Origin: CAZILM01 sp964625325
Lineage (GTDB): Bacteria; Patescibacteriota; Saccharimonadia; Saccharimonadales; CAYVSP01
DNA: 63,619 nucleotides
Direction of reading: 5' to 3'
Assembly: GCA_964625325.1 (NCBI GenBank)
Contig: CAZVBA010000001.1
Location: forward strand, 1 to 63,619
Part shown: positions 35,722-43,368 of the stretch, one piece after another
How the letters are laid out: the number at the start of each line of letters is the position of its first letter
How positions within the stretch are numbered: position 1 is the stretch's first letter
Position numbers and translations under genes: made by a program
Notes under the pieces: model-generated
The model's database searches: none
What the model was told of the DNA's origin: nothing
What the model saw: the letters and a program-made list of their open reading frames with translations, nothing else

Positions 35722-36197
35722 TCAGTAGCTTGCGTTGTGTCGGTACTACCCGGCTTCAGGACAACATGTCGGTCAATACCCTCGCCGACTGACTCAGTAG
35801 TTAACCCGGCCTCATCGGCTAGCTTGTGGATGGTGCGGCGGTCGGCGGCATTCATCGGTTTCAAGTCCATTGGTTCGCCTGTATCTTTGACTTGTTTCAC
35901 CCAATCGGCCGCCGTGTGTTCCAGACGTTGGGCCCGACCCTTTTTATAATCGGCGATGTCGACATTGACGCGGGTAACGGTATGGCCGTTGTTCTTGAGG
36001 GCGTTTGACACCATAAACTGCAGGGCGCGCATGGTGTCACCGCGCTGGCCGATTAAGAAGCCGTTGAGGTGAGTGCTCGGCACGTCGAGCTCAATGACCT
36101 CGTCGTCGCTATTGGTAGCATAGACGTCGGTGTTCAACCCGAAAAAAGACAGCAAGTCCTCTAAATACTTCTTGGCAAATAAAATCGCCTCGTCCAT
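35700..36197 (-). CDS. jag: KH-R3H RNA-binding protein Jag
   Basis: A 165-residue protein with a KH domain (FLIGQRGDTMRALQFMVSNAL, residues about 47-67) and an R3H domain (MNAADRRTIHKLADEAGLTTESVGEG, about 118-143). Jag/EloR proteins accompany YidC in many bacteria and affect cell elongation and division. The N-terminal Jag-N domain of firmicute proteins is absent, as in short forms. It directly follows yidC in the minus-strand origin operon. Confidence 0.9.
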   Translation of the reverse strand: MDEAILFAKKYLEDLLSFFGLNTDVYATNSDDEVIELDVPSTHLNGFLIGQRGDTMRALQFMVSNALKNNGHTVTRVNVDIADYKKGRAQRLEHTAADWVKQVKDTGEPMDLKPMNAADRRTIHKLADEAGLTTESVGEGIDRHVVLKPGSTDTTQATDQSSEEV

Positions 36198-37117
36198 TAC
36201 TTCTTCCTCTTGCGCTTACTTTTGGAGGTCTTCGCCTTGGACTTTGGCTTGGTGACAACTTCACCTTCAATCACCGTCTTGCCGGCCGGTTTATCGGCGG
36301 CGGCTTCCAGCTCACCTTCATCGCGCTTGAGCACGCGGGCTTGCTGAATGTAAGCTGTCAGTCCGCTAACCAGCCAGTACAGCGACAGTGCCGATGCCAG
36401 GTTGACGGTCAGGATAAATATCATCGCCGGGATTAAAAAGCGGGTACTGCGGCCGACGGCGGCGTTGACTTCCGACTGGTCGGCTTGCTTGCCGCCGCCG
36501 GCGTCTTTCAGGATGTGCCTTAGCTTGCGGCCGTCCTTGGCCTGCGGCATCAGCTGCTTGCTTTGGAGGTACTGGGCGGTGGCGCTGCCCAACACAATCA
36601 GCATGGCCGGCCAGTAGATACCGCCGCCTTTGTTGAGGGCCGCCCGGGTCAGGTCAACGGTACCGAATAAGGTACTGTCAAAACGGTGGATATTGGCGGC
36701 CAGCGTTTTCAGCCAGGGCAGATTGTGCAAAGCCGGATAGGAAAAACTGATGATGTTGTGCGGGTTAACGATGATGCGGCGCAGACCGCTGTAGAGTCCG
36801 ATTAGGATAGGCAATTGCAGTAGTAGCACACCGATGCTGGAAAACGGGTTGATGCCGCGCTCTTTGTAAAGCTCCATCAGCATGACCGATTCCTGCTGGC
36901 GGTTGCCTTTGGCGGCCGCTTTGACGCGCTTGAGTTCGGGCTGCAAGGCCCGCATGGCTTTGGCTTGGTGAAGCTGCTTTTTGACCAGCGGCCACATCAA
37001 CAATCTAATTACCACCGTAAAAATGATGATACTGAGGCCAAAGTTATGGCCGGGCAACAGCCCGTAAATCAGCACTAGCAGATTAAAAATCGGTCGGACG
37101 ATTATGGTCGTAAACAT
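36197..37117 (-). CDS. yidC: Membrane protein insertase YidC
   Basis: A 306-residue YidC/Oxa1 family protein with the conserved TM arginine in TVVIRLLMWPLVKKQ (near residue 38) and ELYKERGINPFSSIGVLLLQLPILIGL. It ends in a long basic tail (KPKSKAKTSKSKRKRKK) that probably binds ribosomes. It inserts and folds inner-membrane proteins with or without SecYEG. The SD is GGAG; a TATAAT upstream (37138-37143) with TTTGAA at a 17-base spacing gives an internal promoter. Confidence 0.93.
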   Translation of the reverse strand: MFTTIIVRPIFNLLVLIYGLLPGHNFGLSIIIFTVVIRLLMWPLVKKQLHQAKAMRALQPELKRVKAAAKGNRQQESVMLMELYKERGINPFSSIGVLLLQLPILIGLYSGLRRIIVNPHNIISFSYPALHNLPWLKTLAANIHRFDSTLFGTVDLTRAALNKGGGIYWPAMLIVLGSATAQYLQSKQLMPQAKDGRKLRHILKDAGGGKQADQSEVNAAVGRSTRFLIPAMIFILTVNLASALSLYWLVSGLTAYIQQARVLKRDEGELEAAADKPAGKTVIEGEVVTKPKSKAKTSKSKRKRKK

Positions 37118-37137
37118 ATTGCTCCTATTGCCTGCCT

Positions 37138-37166
37138 ATTATATAGGCGGTGGCACCTTGTTCAAA
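37138..37166 (-). promoter_or_regulatory. Promoter between rnpA and yidC
   Basis: Minus-strand TTTGAA (37161-37166), a 17-base spacer and TATAAT (37138-37143) are followed by an SD and the yidC ATG. Confidence 0.45.
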
Positions 37167-37183
37167 GCACGAGAGTTTACGGT

Positions 37184-37537
37184 TTAGTTTTTAGGGCCAA
37201 TTCCGGCCTGTTCCAAGAGGTCGTTAATCTGTTTATGGAGCTCGGCTGGCGGTAGATCGGCCAACTTTTCGCTAAAAACCGTAAAAACCAGATCATAGGG
37301 CTCGGTGATAGTGTCGGCTTGCAGGCGTAATTGTTCAAAGACGCGCCGGCGCAGCCGGTTGCGCGCTACCGCCGACTTATTGACCTTGCGGCTGACCACC
37401 ACGGCAGCTCTATACTCGCGGCGGCGGTCATTCTTGAGGACTTTAAGCGCTAGTAGTGGCCCACGGACACTGCGGCCTTGCTGGTAGACTCGCCGTAAGC
37501 TGCCCAAACCATGGAAACGGTGCTGTCTGGATATCAT
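37184..37537 (-). CDS. rnpA: Ribonuclease P protein component
   Basis: A 117-residue basic protein, the protein subunit of RNase P that helps the RNA subunit process tRNA 5' ends. It has the N-terminal HRFHGLGSLRRVYQQGRSV, AAVVVSRKVNKSAVARN and the RNR-type motif ARNRLRRRVFEQLR. It is the first gene of the minus-strand rnpA-yidC-jag group. A TATACT hexamer (37545-37550) ends seven bases before the ATG. rpmH lies upstream but on the opposite strand. Confidence 0.93.
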   Translation of the reverse strand: MISRQHRFHGLGSLRRVYQQGRSVRGPLLALKVLKNDRRREYRAAVVVSRKVNKSAVARNRLRRRVFEQLRLQADTITEPYDLVFTVFSEKLADLPPAELHKQINDLLEQAGIGPKN

Positions 37538-37544
37538 GAAGATC

Positions 37545-37550
37545 AGTATA
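37545..37550 (-). promoter_or_regulatory. -10 element, leaderless start of rnpA
   Basis: A minus-strand TATACT with a seven-base gap to the rnpA ATG. Confidence 0.45.
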
Positions 37551-37586
37551 AAGTTAAAAGTTTATAAAGTATAAAGTGCAAGGTGT

Positions 37587-37615
37587 TTGGGCTAAGAAGA
37601 GAGTTACTCTATAAT
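37587..37615 (+). promoter_or_regulatory. Promoter of rpmH (leaderless)
   Basis: TTGGGC (37587-37592), a 17-base spacer and TATAAT (37610-37615), with eight bases to the rpmH ATG. No SD is present. Confidence 0.6.
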
Positions 37616-37623
37616 GATAGCCT

Positions 37624-37761
37624 ATGCCAAAACGAACCTACCAGCCCAAAGTGCGCAAACGCGCCCGCCAACACGGTTTTATGAAGCGTATGGCCAGCAG
37701 TGCCGGCCGGCGTGTTCTAAACCGTCGCCGCACCAAAGCCCGTACCAAGTTGAGCGCTTAG
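37624..37761 (+). CDS. rpmH: 50S ribosomal protein L34
   Basis: A 45-residue basic protein beginning MPKRTYQPKVRKRARQHGF and containing RMASSAGRRVLNRRRTKART, a full match to L34. It is a component of the large ribosomal subunit. It reads on the plus strand, toward dnaA, while rnpA is divergent on the minus strand. In most bacteria rpmH and rnpA are adjacent and co-directional, so this is a rearranged origin region. It is driven by its own leaderless promoter. Confidence 0.95.
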   Translation: MPKRTYQPKVRKRARQHGFMKRMASSAGRRVLNRRRTKARTKLSA

Positions 37762-37997
37762 TCTCAGCGCCAGCTACGTGCTTTTCACTACAATTACCCT
37801 ACTATTGCTCGAAACTTTTCCACGGAAACGTCAACCTTGTCCACACTTTATCAGATGAGAATTTGTGCTGTGTATAACTTTCATCTGGACGACCGACTTT
37901 TTAGGCTTTAATTTTCGACCCGTTATCGGCTGTGGAAAACTTGTCATACTTACTGTATAGTTCTCTAAACAAAGGGTAGTTGGGAGTAGGGATATTT
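37762..37997. other. Candidate replication origin (oriC) with DnaA boxes
   Basis: The 236-base gap between rpmH and dnaA contains a perfect TTATNCACA box on the minus strand (37869-37877), TTTTCCACA on the minus strand (37931-37939), and near matches TTGTCCACA (37837-37845) and TTTTCCACG (37816-37824). AT-rich stretches lie between. Gene direction diverges close by. The position next to dnaA and the box cluster support oriC; a skew plot would be needed for proof. Confidence 0.65.
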
Positions 37998-39359
37998 ATG
38001 CAGGATAATAGCTTGTGGCAGGCGGTACTCGGCGAGATTGAGCTGACCGTGTCGCGGGCCAGCTTCGTAACCTGGTTCAAAAATACACGGCTACTGCGCC
38101 ACAAGGACAATGTCCTGACTATCGGCGTGCCGAACGTTTTTATTAAGCAGCAGCTGGAGCGCAAATTTAATGAACTCATTACCGGCATATTAGCCAAAAA
38201 TGGCGTCAAGCCGGATCGCATCGAATACAAAATCCACACCATAGCCACACCTAAAAAGAATGACCAAGAAACGGTTATTTTAGGCCTGCCATCTGCCCCC
38301 GTCTCATCGCAACGGCCGACCAGTACCTTAACTCATAGCTATCGCCAAGGGCTTAATGAGCGTTACACATTTGACAGCTTTATTGTTGGCTCGGGTAGCG
38401 AGCTGGCCTATGCCGCCTGCCAAGCCATCGCCCAAAACCCGGGCACCAAATACAACCCGCTGTTTATTTACGGCGGCGTCGGCATTGGCAAGACCCACCT
38501 TATCCAAGCGGTTGGCAACGCCCTATTACAACGCAAACCAGGTGCCCACGTGGTCTACGTTTCAACCGAGCAATTCGTCCAAGAATTCATTGACGCCGTG
38601 CGCTACAAAAAAAATACCGATTTTGCCAGCTACTACCGTAACGCCGACGTCCTGATTATCGACGATGTCCAGTTCATCGCCGGCAAGGACAAAACTCAGG
38701 AGGAATTCTTCCACACCTTCAACGCCCTACACCAAGCCAATAAGCAGATTATTATTAGCAGCGACAAACCACCCAAGGATATCCCGACACTGGAGGAGCG
38801 CTTGCGCTCGCGGTTTGCTTGGGGCATGAGCATTGATATGCAAGCACCAGACTTTGAGACCCGTTGCGCCATTGTCCAATCCAAGGCCCACGTCCACGAA
38901 GCCAATCTGCCCCAGCCGGTCGTCGAGTACCTAGCCACCCACATCCAGACTAACATCCGCGAGCTGGAGGGTGCCTTGAACCAACTATTGGCCTTCTGTG
39001 AAATGCGCGGGCTAGAACCGGATCTAACTATCGCCACCGGGCTGCTCGGTAGCGCTAAAACCCGCCCCAAGCATCTGAGCGCCAAACAAATAATTGAGCG
39101 TACGGCCCGGCACTTCCAGATTGGCATGGAAGAGATTCTCGGCCCAAAGCGCGATAAAGACATTGTTGTGCCTAGGCAAGTGGCCATGTACATGTTGCGC
39201 AGCGAGCTGCACTTGAGCTTCCCTAAAATCGCCCGCGAGCTGGGCCGCAAAGACCACACCACCGCTATTCACTCGGTTGAGAAGATCGAAAAAGAAGCCG
39301 CTTTTGATAGTGACATTCGCTCGGCCATTGCCGAAATCAAGGAACGTCTTTATGCATAA
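37998..39359 (+). CDS. dnaA: Chromosomal replication initiator DnaA
   Basis: A 453-residue AAA+ initiator that binds DnaA boxes and melts oriC. Domain I is residues about 1-75 (LWQAVLGEIELTVSRASFVTWF). Domain III has Walker A GGVGIGKT (159-166) and Walker B LIIDDVQF. Domain IV ends with the DNA-binding signature DHTTAIHSVEKI. The ATG at 37998 was chosen over an upstream TTG because it gives the normal DnaA N-terminus and has AGGG six bases before it. Confidence 0.96.
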   Translation: MQDNSLWQAVLGEIELTVSRASFVTWFKNTRLLRHKDNVLTIGVPNVFIKQQLERKFNELITGILAKNGVKPDRIEYKIHTIATPKKNDQETVILGLPSAPVSSQRPTSTLTHSYRQGLNERYTFDSFIVGSGSELAYAACQAIAQNPGTKYNPLFIYGGVGIGKTHLIQAVGNALLQRKPGAHVVYVSTEQFVQEFIDAVRYKKNTDFASYYRNADVLIIDDVQFIAGKDKTQEEFFHTFNALHQANKQIIISSDKPPKDIPTLEERLRSRFAWGMSIDMQAPDFETRCAIVQSKAHVHEANLPQPVVEYLATHIQTNIRELEGALNQLLAFCEMRGLEPDLTIATGLLGSAKTRPKHLSAKQIIERTARHFQIGMEEILGPKRDKDIVVPRQVAMYMLRSELHLSFPKIARELGRKDHTTAIHSVEKIEKEAAFDSDIRSAIAEIKERLYA

Positions 39360-39605
39360 GTCGTGCACAAGCCGAGGACAAGCTGTGGGCGCTTTGTGGT
39401 TAAGTGGCCGGTTCTGCACAATTGTCCATTTTACGGCTCGGGGCCTGCGTACAACTAAGCGACTTGTACTATTTACAGGCACAGTTTGTACACGGCTTTC
39501 TGCACCGCTAGATAGTTTGTTTGGCGGTGTTGTTGGTGGTTTGTACCCACTTTCCACAGGCCTTATTAAAGAAGCTACTAATCTAAAATTAATTAGGAGT
39601 TATTA
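39360..39605. other. dnaA-dnaN intergenic region with weak DnaA-box-like sites
   Basis: The 246 bases hold degenerate boxes: TCGTGCACA (39361-39369), TTCTGCACA (39412-39420), TTGTACACG (39486-39494) and CTTTCCACA (39550-39558). None is a perfect match. They may be auxiliary DnaA sites or regulate dnaN. A TAGGAGT SD for dnaN lies at the end. I see no gene here. Confidence 0.4.
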
Positions 39606-40697
39606 ATGAAATTGCAGGTAACCCAGGAAAATCTTAATAAGGCCCTTTCCAGCGTCAGTCGGATTGCCAACAGCCGTAATACCTTGCCGATTCTAGCTAA
39701 TGTCCTTCTCAAAACCGTCAAAAACCGCCTGAGCGTGGCCGCCACCAATCTGGATATTGCCATCACCCACCAAATCGGCTCCAAGATCAGCGAAGAAGGC
39801 GCCATCACCGTACCGGCCCGGTTAATGCAGGAGTTTGTTAGTAGTCTGCCGGCCGGCGTGATTGAGTTGAGTATGGAAGACAACAAACTACACATCAGCG
39901 CCGACAAATACCAATCAACCATCAACGGCGTGGCCGCCGAGGAGTTCCCGGTGATGCCGGCTATTAGCGAAGGCGAGAACTGGTCAATGGCCGCCAACAC
40001 CCTTAAAAAAGCCCTGCAACAAGTCATTTTTGCGGCCAGTGGCGACGAAGCCCGCCCGGTCTTAACTGGAGTTTTTATCCACAACACCGCCGGCAAACGC
40101 TACATGGTGGCGACTGACAGTTATCGTTTGGCCGAAAAAAGCCTGGGCAAAAACGCTGGCGATACTTCCCTGTTACTGCCCGCCACCGCCCTGCAAGATT
40201 TACTGCGCATTATTAGCGAATCGGACGACCAAATTGAAGTCCTTTACGACGAGCAACAGGTGCGCTTCCAGGTCGGCGACGTCGAGCTGGTTACCCGCCT
40301 AATCGAGGGCAACTACCCGGACTACAAAAAGCTTATCCCGGCCTCTTTCGCCACCACTGCCACATTGAAACGCGCCGAACTTATGAATATCACCAAAGTT
40401 TCCAGCCTGTTTGCCCGCGAGAGCGCCGGTAGCGTAACTATTCATGTCAACGAAGCCGACGCCAATGTCAGTATTCGGGCGATTGCTTCGCAACTGGGAG
40501 AAAACACTGCCTCGGCCGACGCTGCAGTTAAGGGCGGTGGCGATATTACTCTCAACTCGCGCTACCTGCTCGAGGCCCTGCATGCCATCACCGGCGAAGA
40601 GGTCAGCCTATCGTTTAATGGCAAACTCGAGCCCTGCGTTCTCAAGTCCAGCGACGACCCCGACTACCTACACTTGATTATGCCCCTGAAGAGTTAA
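39606..40697 (+). CDS. dnaN: DNA polymerase III sliding clamp (beta subunit)
   Basis: A 363-residue three-domain clamp that holds the replicative polymerase on DNA. The N-terminal MKLQVTQENLNKALSSVSRI, the LPILANVLL stretch, YPDYKKLIP and the C-terminal YLHLIMPLKS match DnaN, including the hydrophobic end that forms the protein-binding pocket. The start has a good SD (AGGAG). It lies between dnaA and recF in the usual order. Confidence 0.96.
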   Translation: MKLQVTQENLNKALSSVSRIANSRNTLPILANVLLKTVKNRLSVAATNLDIAITHQIGSKISEEGAITVPARLMQEFVSSLPAGVIELSMEDNKLHISADKYQSTINGVAAEEFPVMPAISEGENWSMAANTLKKALQQVIFAASGDEARPVLTGVFIHNTAGKRYMVATDSYRLAEKSLGKNAGDTSLLLPATALQDLLRIISESDDQIEVLYDEQQVRFQVGDVELVTRLIEGNYPDYKKLIPASFATTATLKRAELMNITKVSSLFARESAGSVTIHVNEADANVSIRAIASQLGENTASADAAVKGGGDITLNSRYLLEALHAITGEEVSLSFNGKLEPCVLKSSDDPDYLHLIMPLKS

Positions 40698-40699
40698 CG

Positions 40700-40705
40700 T
40701 ACAAT
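40700..40705 (+). promoter_or_regulatory. -10 element, leaderless start of recF
   Basis: TACAAT begins three bases after the dnaN stop and ends seven bases before the recF ATG, giving recF a possible promoter of its own. Confidence 0.4.
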
Positions 40706-40712
40706 TAGATAT

Positions 40713-42097
40713 ATGGTTACTGATTTGCGGTTGCAACACTTCCGCTCCTATAAAGACGATAGCTTCGAATTTGATGACGGCGTCAACATTATCGTCGGAC
40801 CGAACGCTAGTGGCAAAACCAACTTACTGGAGGCTATTTTAGTCAGCTGTATTGGCAGTTCCTACCGTGGGCCGGATAGCGACCTAATTGCCTTCCGAGC
40901 CGCCTGGGCGCGGCTGGACGCCCATACTGCCAAGCAAACTCGGGTGGTTAAACTCACGGTTGGCGCGGATGAAAAAACGGCCAAACAATTTGAAATTGAC
41001 GGCCACAAATTGTCACGCCTGACACTTGTCCGTAGTTTGCCGGTGGTTCTGTTTGATCCCAACCACCTACAGCTTCTGCAGGGCTCGCCGGAATTGCGTC
41101 GTAATTTTCTAGACGACCTCCTCGAACAAACCATTGAAGGTTATGGCGCCCTGCGGCGCCACTATCGCCGCGTTCTGGCTCAGCGCAACCGTTTACTCAA
41201 GAACATGCATTTTCAGAAAGGCCGACCCTCGCACTTGGATGCAATGCAAGGAAGCAACGAGAACCGAGCGAGTCGTACAAACGGGTACGGTGAGCGAGGC
41301 TCGCAGGAAGCTGACACAGCAATGCGCCAAGAGCCTGCCAGTATGACCGGCTCTGCTGGTCAACAGGGCAAGGCGCTGCGTGGGTCGGACCAATTGTTTG
41401 CCTGGAATATACGTCTCAGTGAGCTAGGCGGGCGATTGGCGAGCGAGCGCGTGCAACTGATTGACCGTTTCAACAAAGACCNNNNNNNNNNNNNNNNNNN
41501 NNNNNNNNNNNNNNNNNNNNNNNNNNNNNNNNNNNNNNNNNNNNNNNNNNNNNNNNNNNNNNNNNNNNNNNNNNNNNNNNNGGCGGGCGATTGGCGAGCG
41601 AGCGCGTGCAACTGATTGACCGTTTCAACAAAGACCTAGGCAAACGTTACAGCCGGCTGGCCAACAAGCACCACCGCGCCACCCTGCGCTACGATAGCAG
41701 CTGCGACCCCGCCCATTACAGCAGCCAGCTCTTGCGACGGTTGGAGCACGGTGTTGAAACCGACCTGGCCCGCGGCTTTACGACTCACGGGCCACACCGC
41801 GACGACATGACAGTGCTACTCAATAACAAGCCGGCTGGCGCCAGTGCCTCGCGCGGCGAGACCCGCACCCTGCTACTGGCTCTCAAACTATTGGAACTAG
41901 ATCTAATTGAAGACAGCCGCCAACAGCCGGCCATTCTGCTGCTAGATGATGTTTTTAGCGAACTCGACGGCGCCCGTCGCCGGGCCCTAACCGACGCCCT
42001 GCAAGGTCATCAGTCGTTCATCACAACCACCGACGCCGACGTTGTCGTCCAGCATTTTATGGGCGACTGCCACATTATCCCCGTGGCCGAAGACTAG
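40713..42097 (+). CDS. recF: DNA repair and recombination protein RecF, interrupted by an assembly gap
   Basis: An SMC-like ATPase that loads recombination proteins at single-strand gaps. The N-terminal Walker A GPNASGKT (29-36), the signature SRGETRTLLLALKLLELD and Walker B AILLLDDVFSELD are present. The 100 Ns at 41482-41581 are flanked by the same 55 bases; removing the Ns and one copy gives one frame of 409 codons plus a stop, so the gene is intact. Residues about 167-225 are a polar, low-complexity insert (QGSNENRASRTNGYGERGS) not usual for RecF. The 3' end overlaps a convergent gene by 4 bases. Confidence 0.93.
41427..41481 (+). repeat. Left copy of the 55-base contig-overlap sequence
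   Basis: Identical to 41582-41636 and ends exactly at the first N. Read as an assembly k-mer overlap, not biology. Confidence 0.9.
41482..41581. other. Assembly gap of 100 Ns
   Basis: Exactly 100 Ns, a default scaffold spacer. The true gap size is negative because both flanks carry the same 55 bases. Confidence 0.95.
41582..41636 (+). repeat. Right copy of the 55-base contig-overlap sequence
   Basis: Identical to 41427-41481 and begins exactly after the last N. It should be collapsed with the left copy. Confidence 0.9.
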
Positions 42098-42735
42098 CGC
42101 TTAAAGTTATCAACATCAACGACTACTGACGTTGGAATATTCAGGTATTTAATATGGCTGATGATAATTTCCGGCTGGCTAACCGCCAGGACCCAGTTGC
42201 CATCCTTTTTTTGTAGCACCACTCTATATGTATCAATCGCCGGGTCATTCGGTTTGAGCAAGGCGCCATACCAGTCACCGCGGCCATATAAGCTGCCTGA
42301 TACAACGTTAAAACTCTTCCCAATCTGTGCATATTTGGTTTGCAGCTCATCCAAGATAGTCGATTGTTCGGCTGGCAGCAGCGTGGCTAACTTAGCGGTG
42401 CTGTAATCGGGGTGAATTTCTAAGGTGACAGGGTCGTCGGCCACTAGTAGATTAAAAACAGTACTGGCATATTGTTTTCTGTCATCTTTGAGGACAATCG
42501 TGTAGCCGCCCTTCTTGAGCTTAAAACTATCACTTGTCACGACTGTGCGGACGACTGCACCGAGGGATGATGCGGTATGGCCATCACCTTCGTAGCCGCC
42601 TTTGTACACGGCTAGGCTTTGCTGACTATCTGTTATAAGCGTGACTGACTGGAACGAGTCGCGGTAGGCTAAAAACCACCAGATCCCACCTACGATCAAA
42701 ACTAAAATTATGGCTAAAAAGGCGAACCGCTTCAT
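42094..42735 (-). CDS. Single-pass membrane protein of the T4SS-like locus, unknown function
   Basis: A 213-residue protein with one N-terminal helix (about 4-24) and an outer domain of mixed strands (SVTLITDSQQSLAVYKGGYEG ... GGYTIVLKDDRKQYAST). The late section SGSLYGRGDWYGALL and VVLQKKDGNWVLAV resembles the closing domain of the PEGA-type neighbour at 42732. Last gene of the minus-strand T4SS-like operon, overlapping the previous gene by 4 bases. Function unknown. Confidence 0.65.
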   Translation of the reverse strand: MKRFAFLAIILVLIVGGIWWFLAYRDSFQSVTLITDSQQSLAVYKGGYEGDGHTASSLGAVVRTVVTSDSFKLKKGGYTIVLKDDRKQYASTVFNLLVADDPVTLEIHPDYSTAKLATLLPAEQSTILDELQTKYAQIGKSFNVVSGSLYGRGDWYGALLKPNDPAIDTYRVVLQKKDGNWVLAVSQPEIIISHIKYLNIPTSVVVDVDNFKR

Positions 42736-43364
42736 GGCTTAGCTCCACTAAAAGGATTAACGGCATCTTTAAAGACAATGTCCATCATGGCTGGATCATA
42801 GCCATAACTGCGAATCCAACGCAAGCTGTCAGATCGGGCGCTGACACTGCCCGCCTGGATGTAGATAATCGGTTGCCCGGGTTTATCGGGATTTCGGGCT
42901 GCCCCATAATCTACTCTAAACTCAAAGCCAGCCCCTATGTAAGGAAGGCGGCGAACCAATGGGTTGTTGGCTAGTTCGGCCGAGGCGGCATCGAAATTAT
43001 GGCTACTAATTGCCTCGGCTTTTTTGGCGTCGGCCGGATGTGATCTGTACCAATCATTAGTAGCGCTTGAGTTGGGTACTAACGACACGCCAACATAGCT
43101 TGTTTTCTTGGCGGTGGTCCCTACTTGGCGTTTTTCGGTTATAAAACCGAAATGACTGACTATTACATTGTAATCCCCCGGCTTAACGGGTACCTTACCG
43201 GCCCGCGTCCCTTTGCCATTAATCGTTATTGATGAACCATTAGGGACTACTTCGATGTTTAAAATGGCAGTTTTACCACGGTTGGCTATCGTACTGCGGA
43301 CACCAAAGAATAGCAGCGTGAAAACTATAAAAGCACTACCAAAAATAATGAATAATCGTTGCAT
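42732..43364 (-). CDS. Membrane-anchored protein with PEGA-like domain
   Basis: A 210-residue protein with one N-terminal helix (about 4-24). Residues about 33-85 look like a PEGA domain (ILNIEVVPNGSSITINGKG then VPVKPGDYNVIVSHFGF). The outer part after residue 90 includes ANNPLVRRLPYIGAGFEFRVDY and may be shared with the neighbour at 42094. It lies four bases after the peptidoglycan hydrolase gene, so it belongs to the same operon. A surface or periplasm-like structural role is possible. Confidence 0.65.
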   Translation of the reverse strand: MQRLFIIFGSAFIVFTLLFFGVRSTIANRGKTAILNIEVVPNGSSITINGKGTRAGKVPVKPGDYNVIVSHFGFITEKRQVGTTAKKTSYVGVSLVPNSSATNDWYRSHPADAKKAEAISSHNFDAASAELANNPLVRRLPYIGAGFEFRVDYGAARNPDKPGQPIIYIQAGSVSARSDSLRWIRSYGYDPAMMDIVFKDAVNPFSGAKP

Positions 43365-43368
43365 ACGC

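Noticed and set aside
37614..37877. An 87-codon plus-strand open frame over rpmH
   Set aside because: It is in another frame than rpmH, which is an unmistakable L34. Its beginning is the promoter and early rpmH sequence.
41427..41636. A 55-base direct repeat in recF
   Set aside because: The copies abut the Ns exactly on both sides and keep the frame when collapsed, so this is a contig overlap and not a biological repeat.
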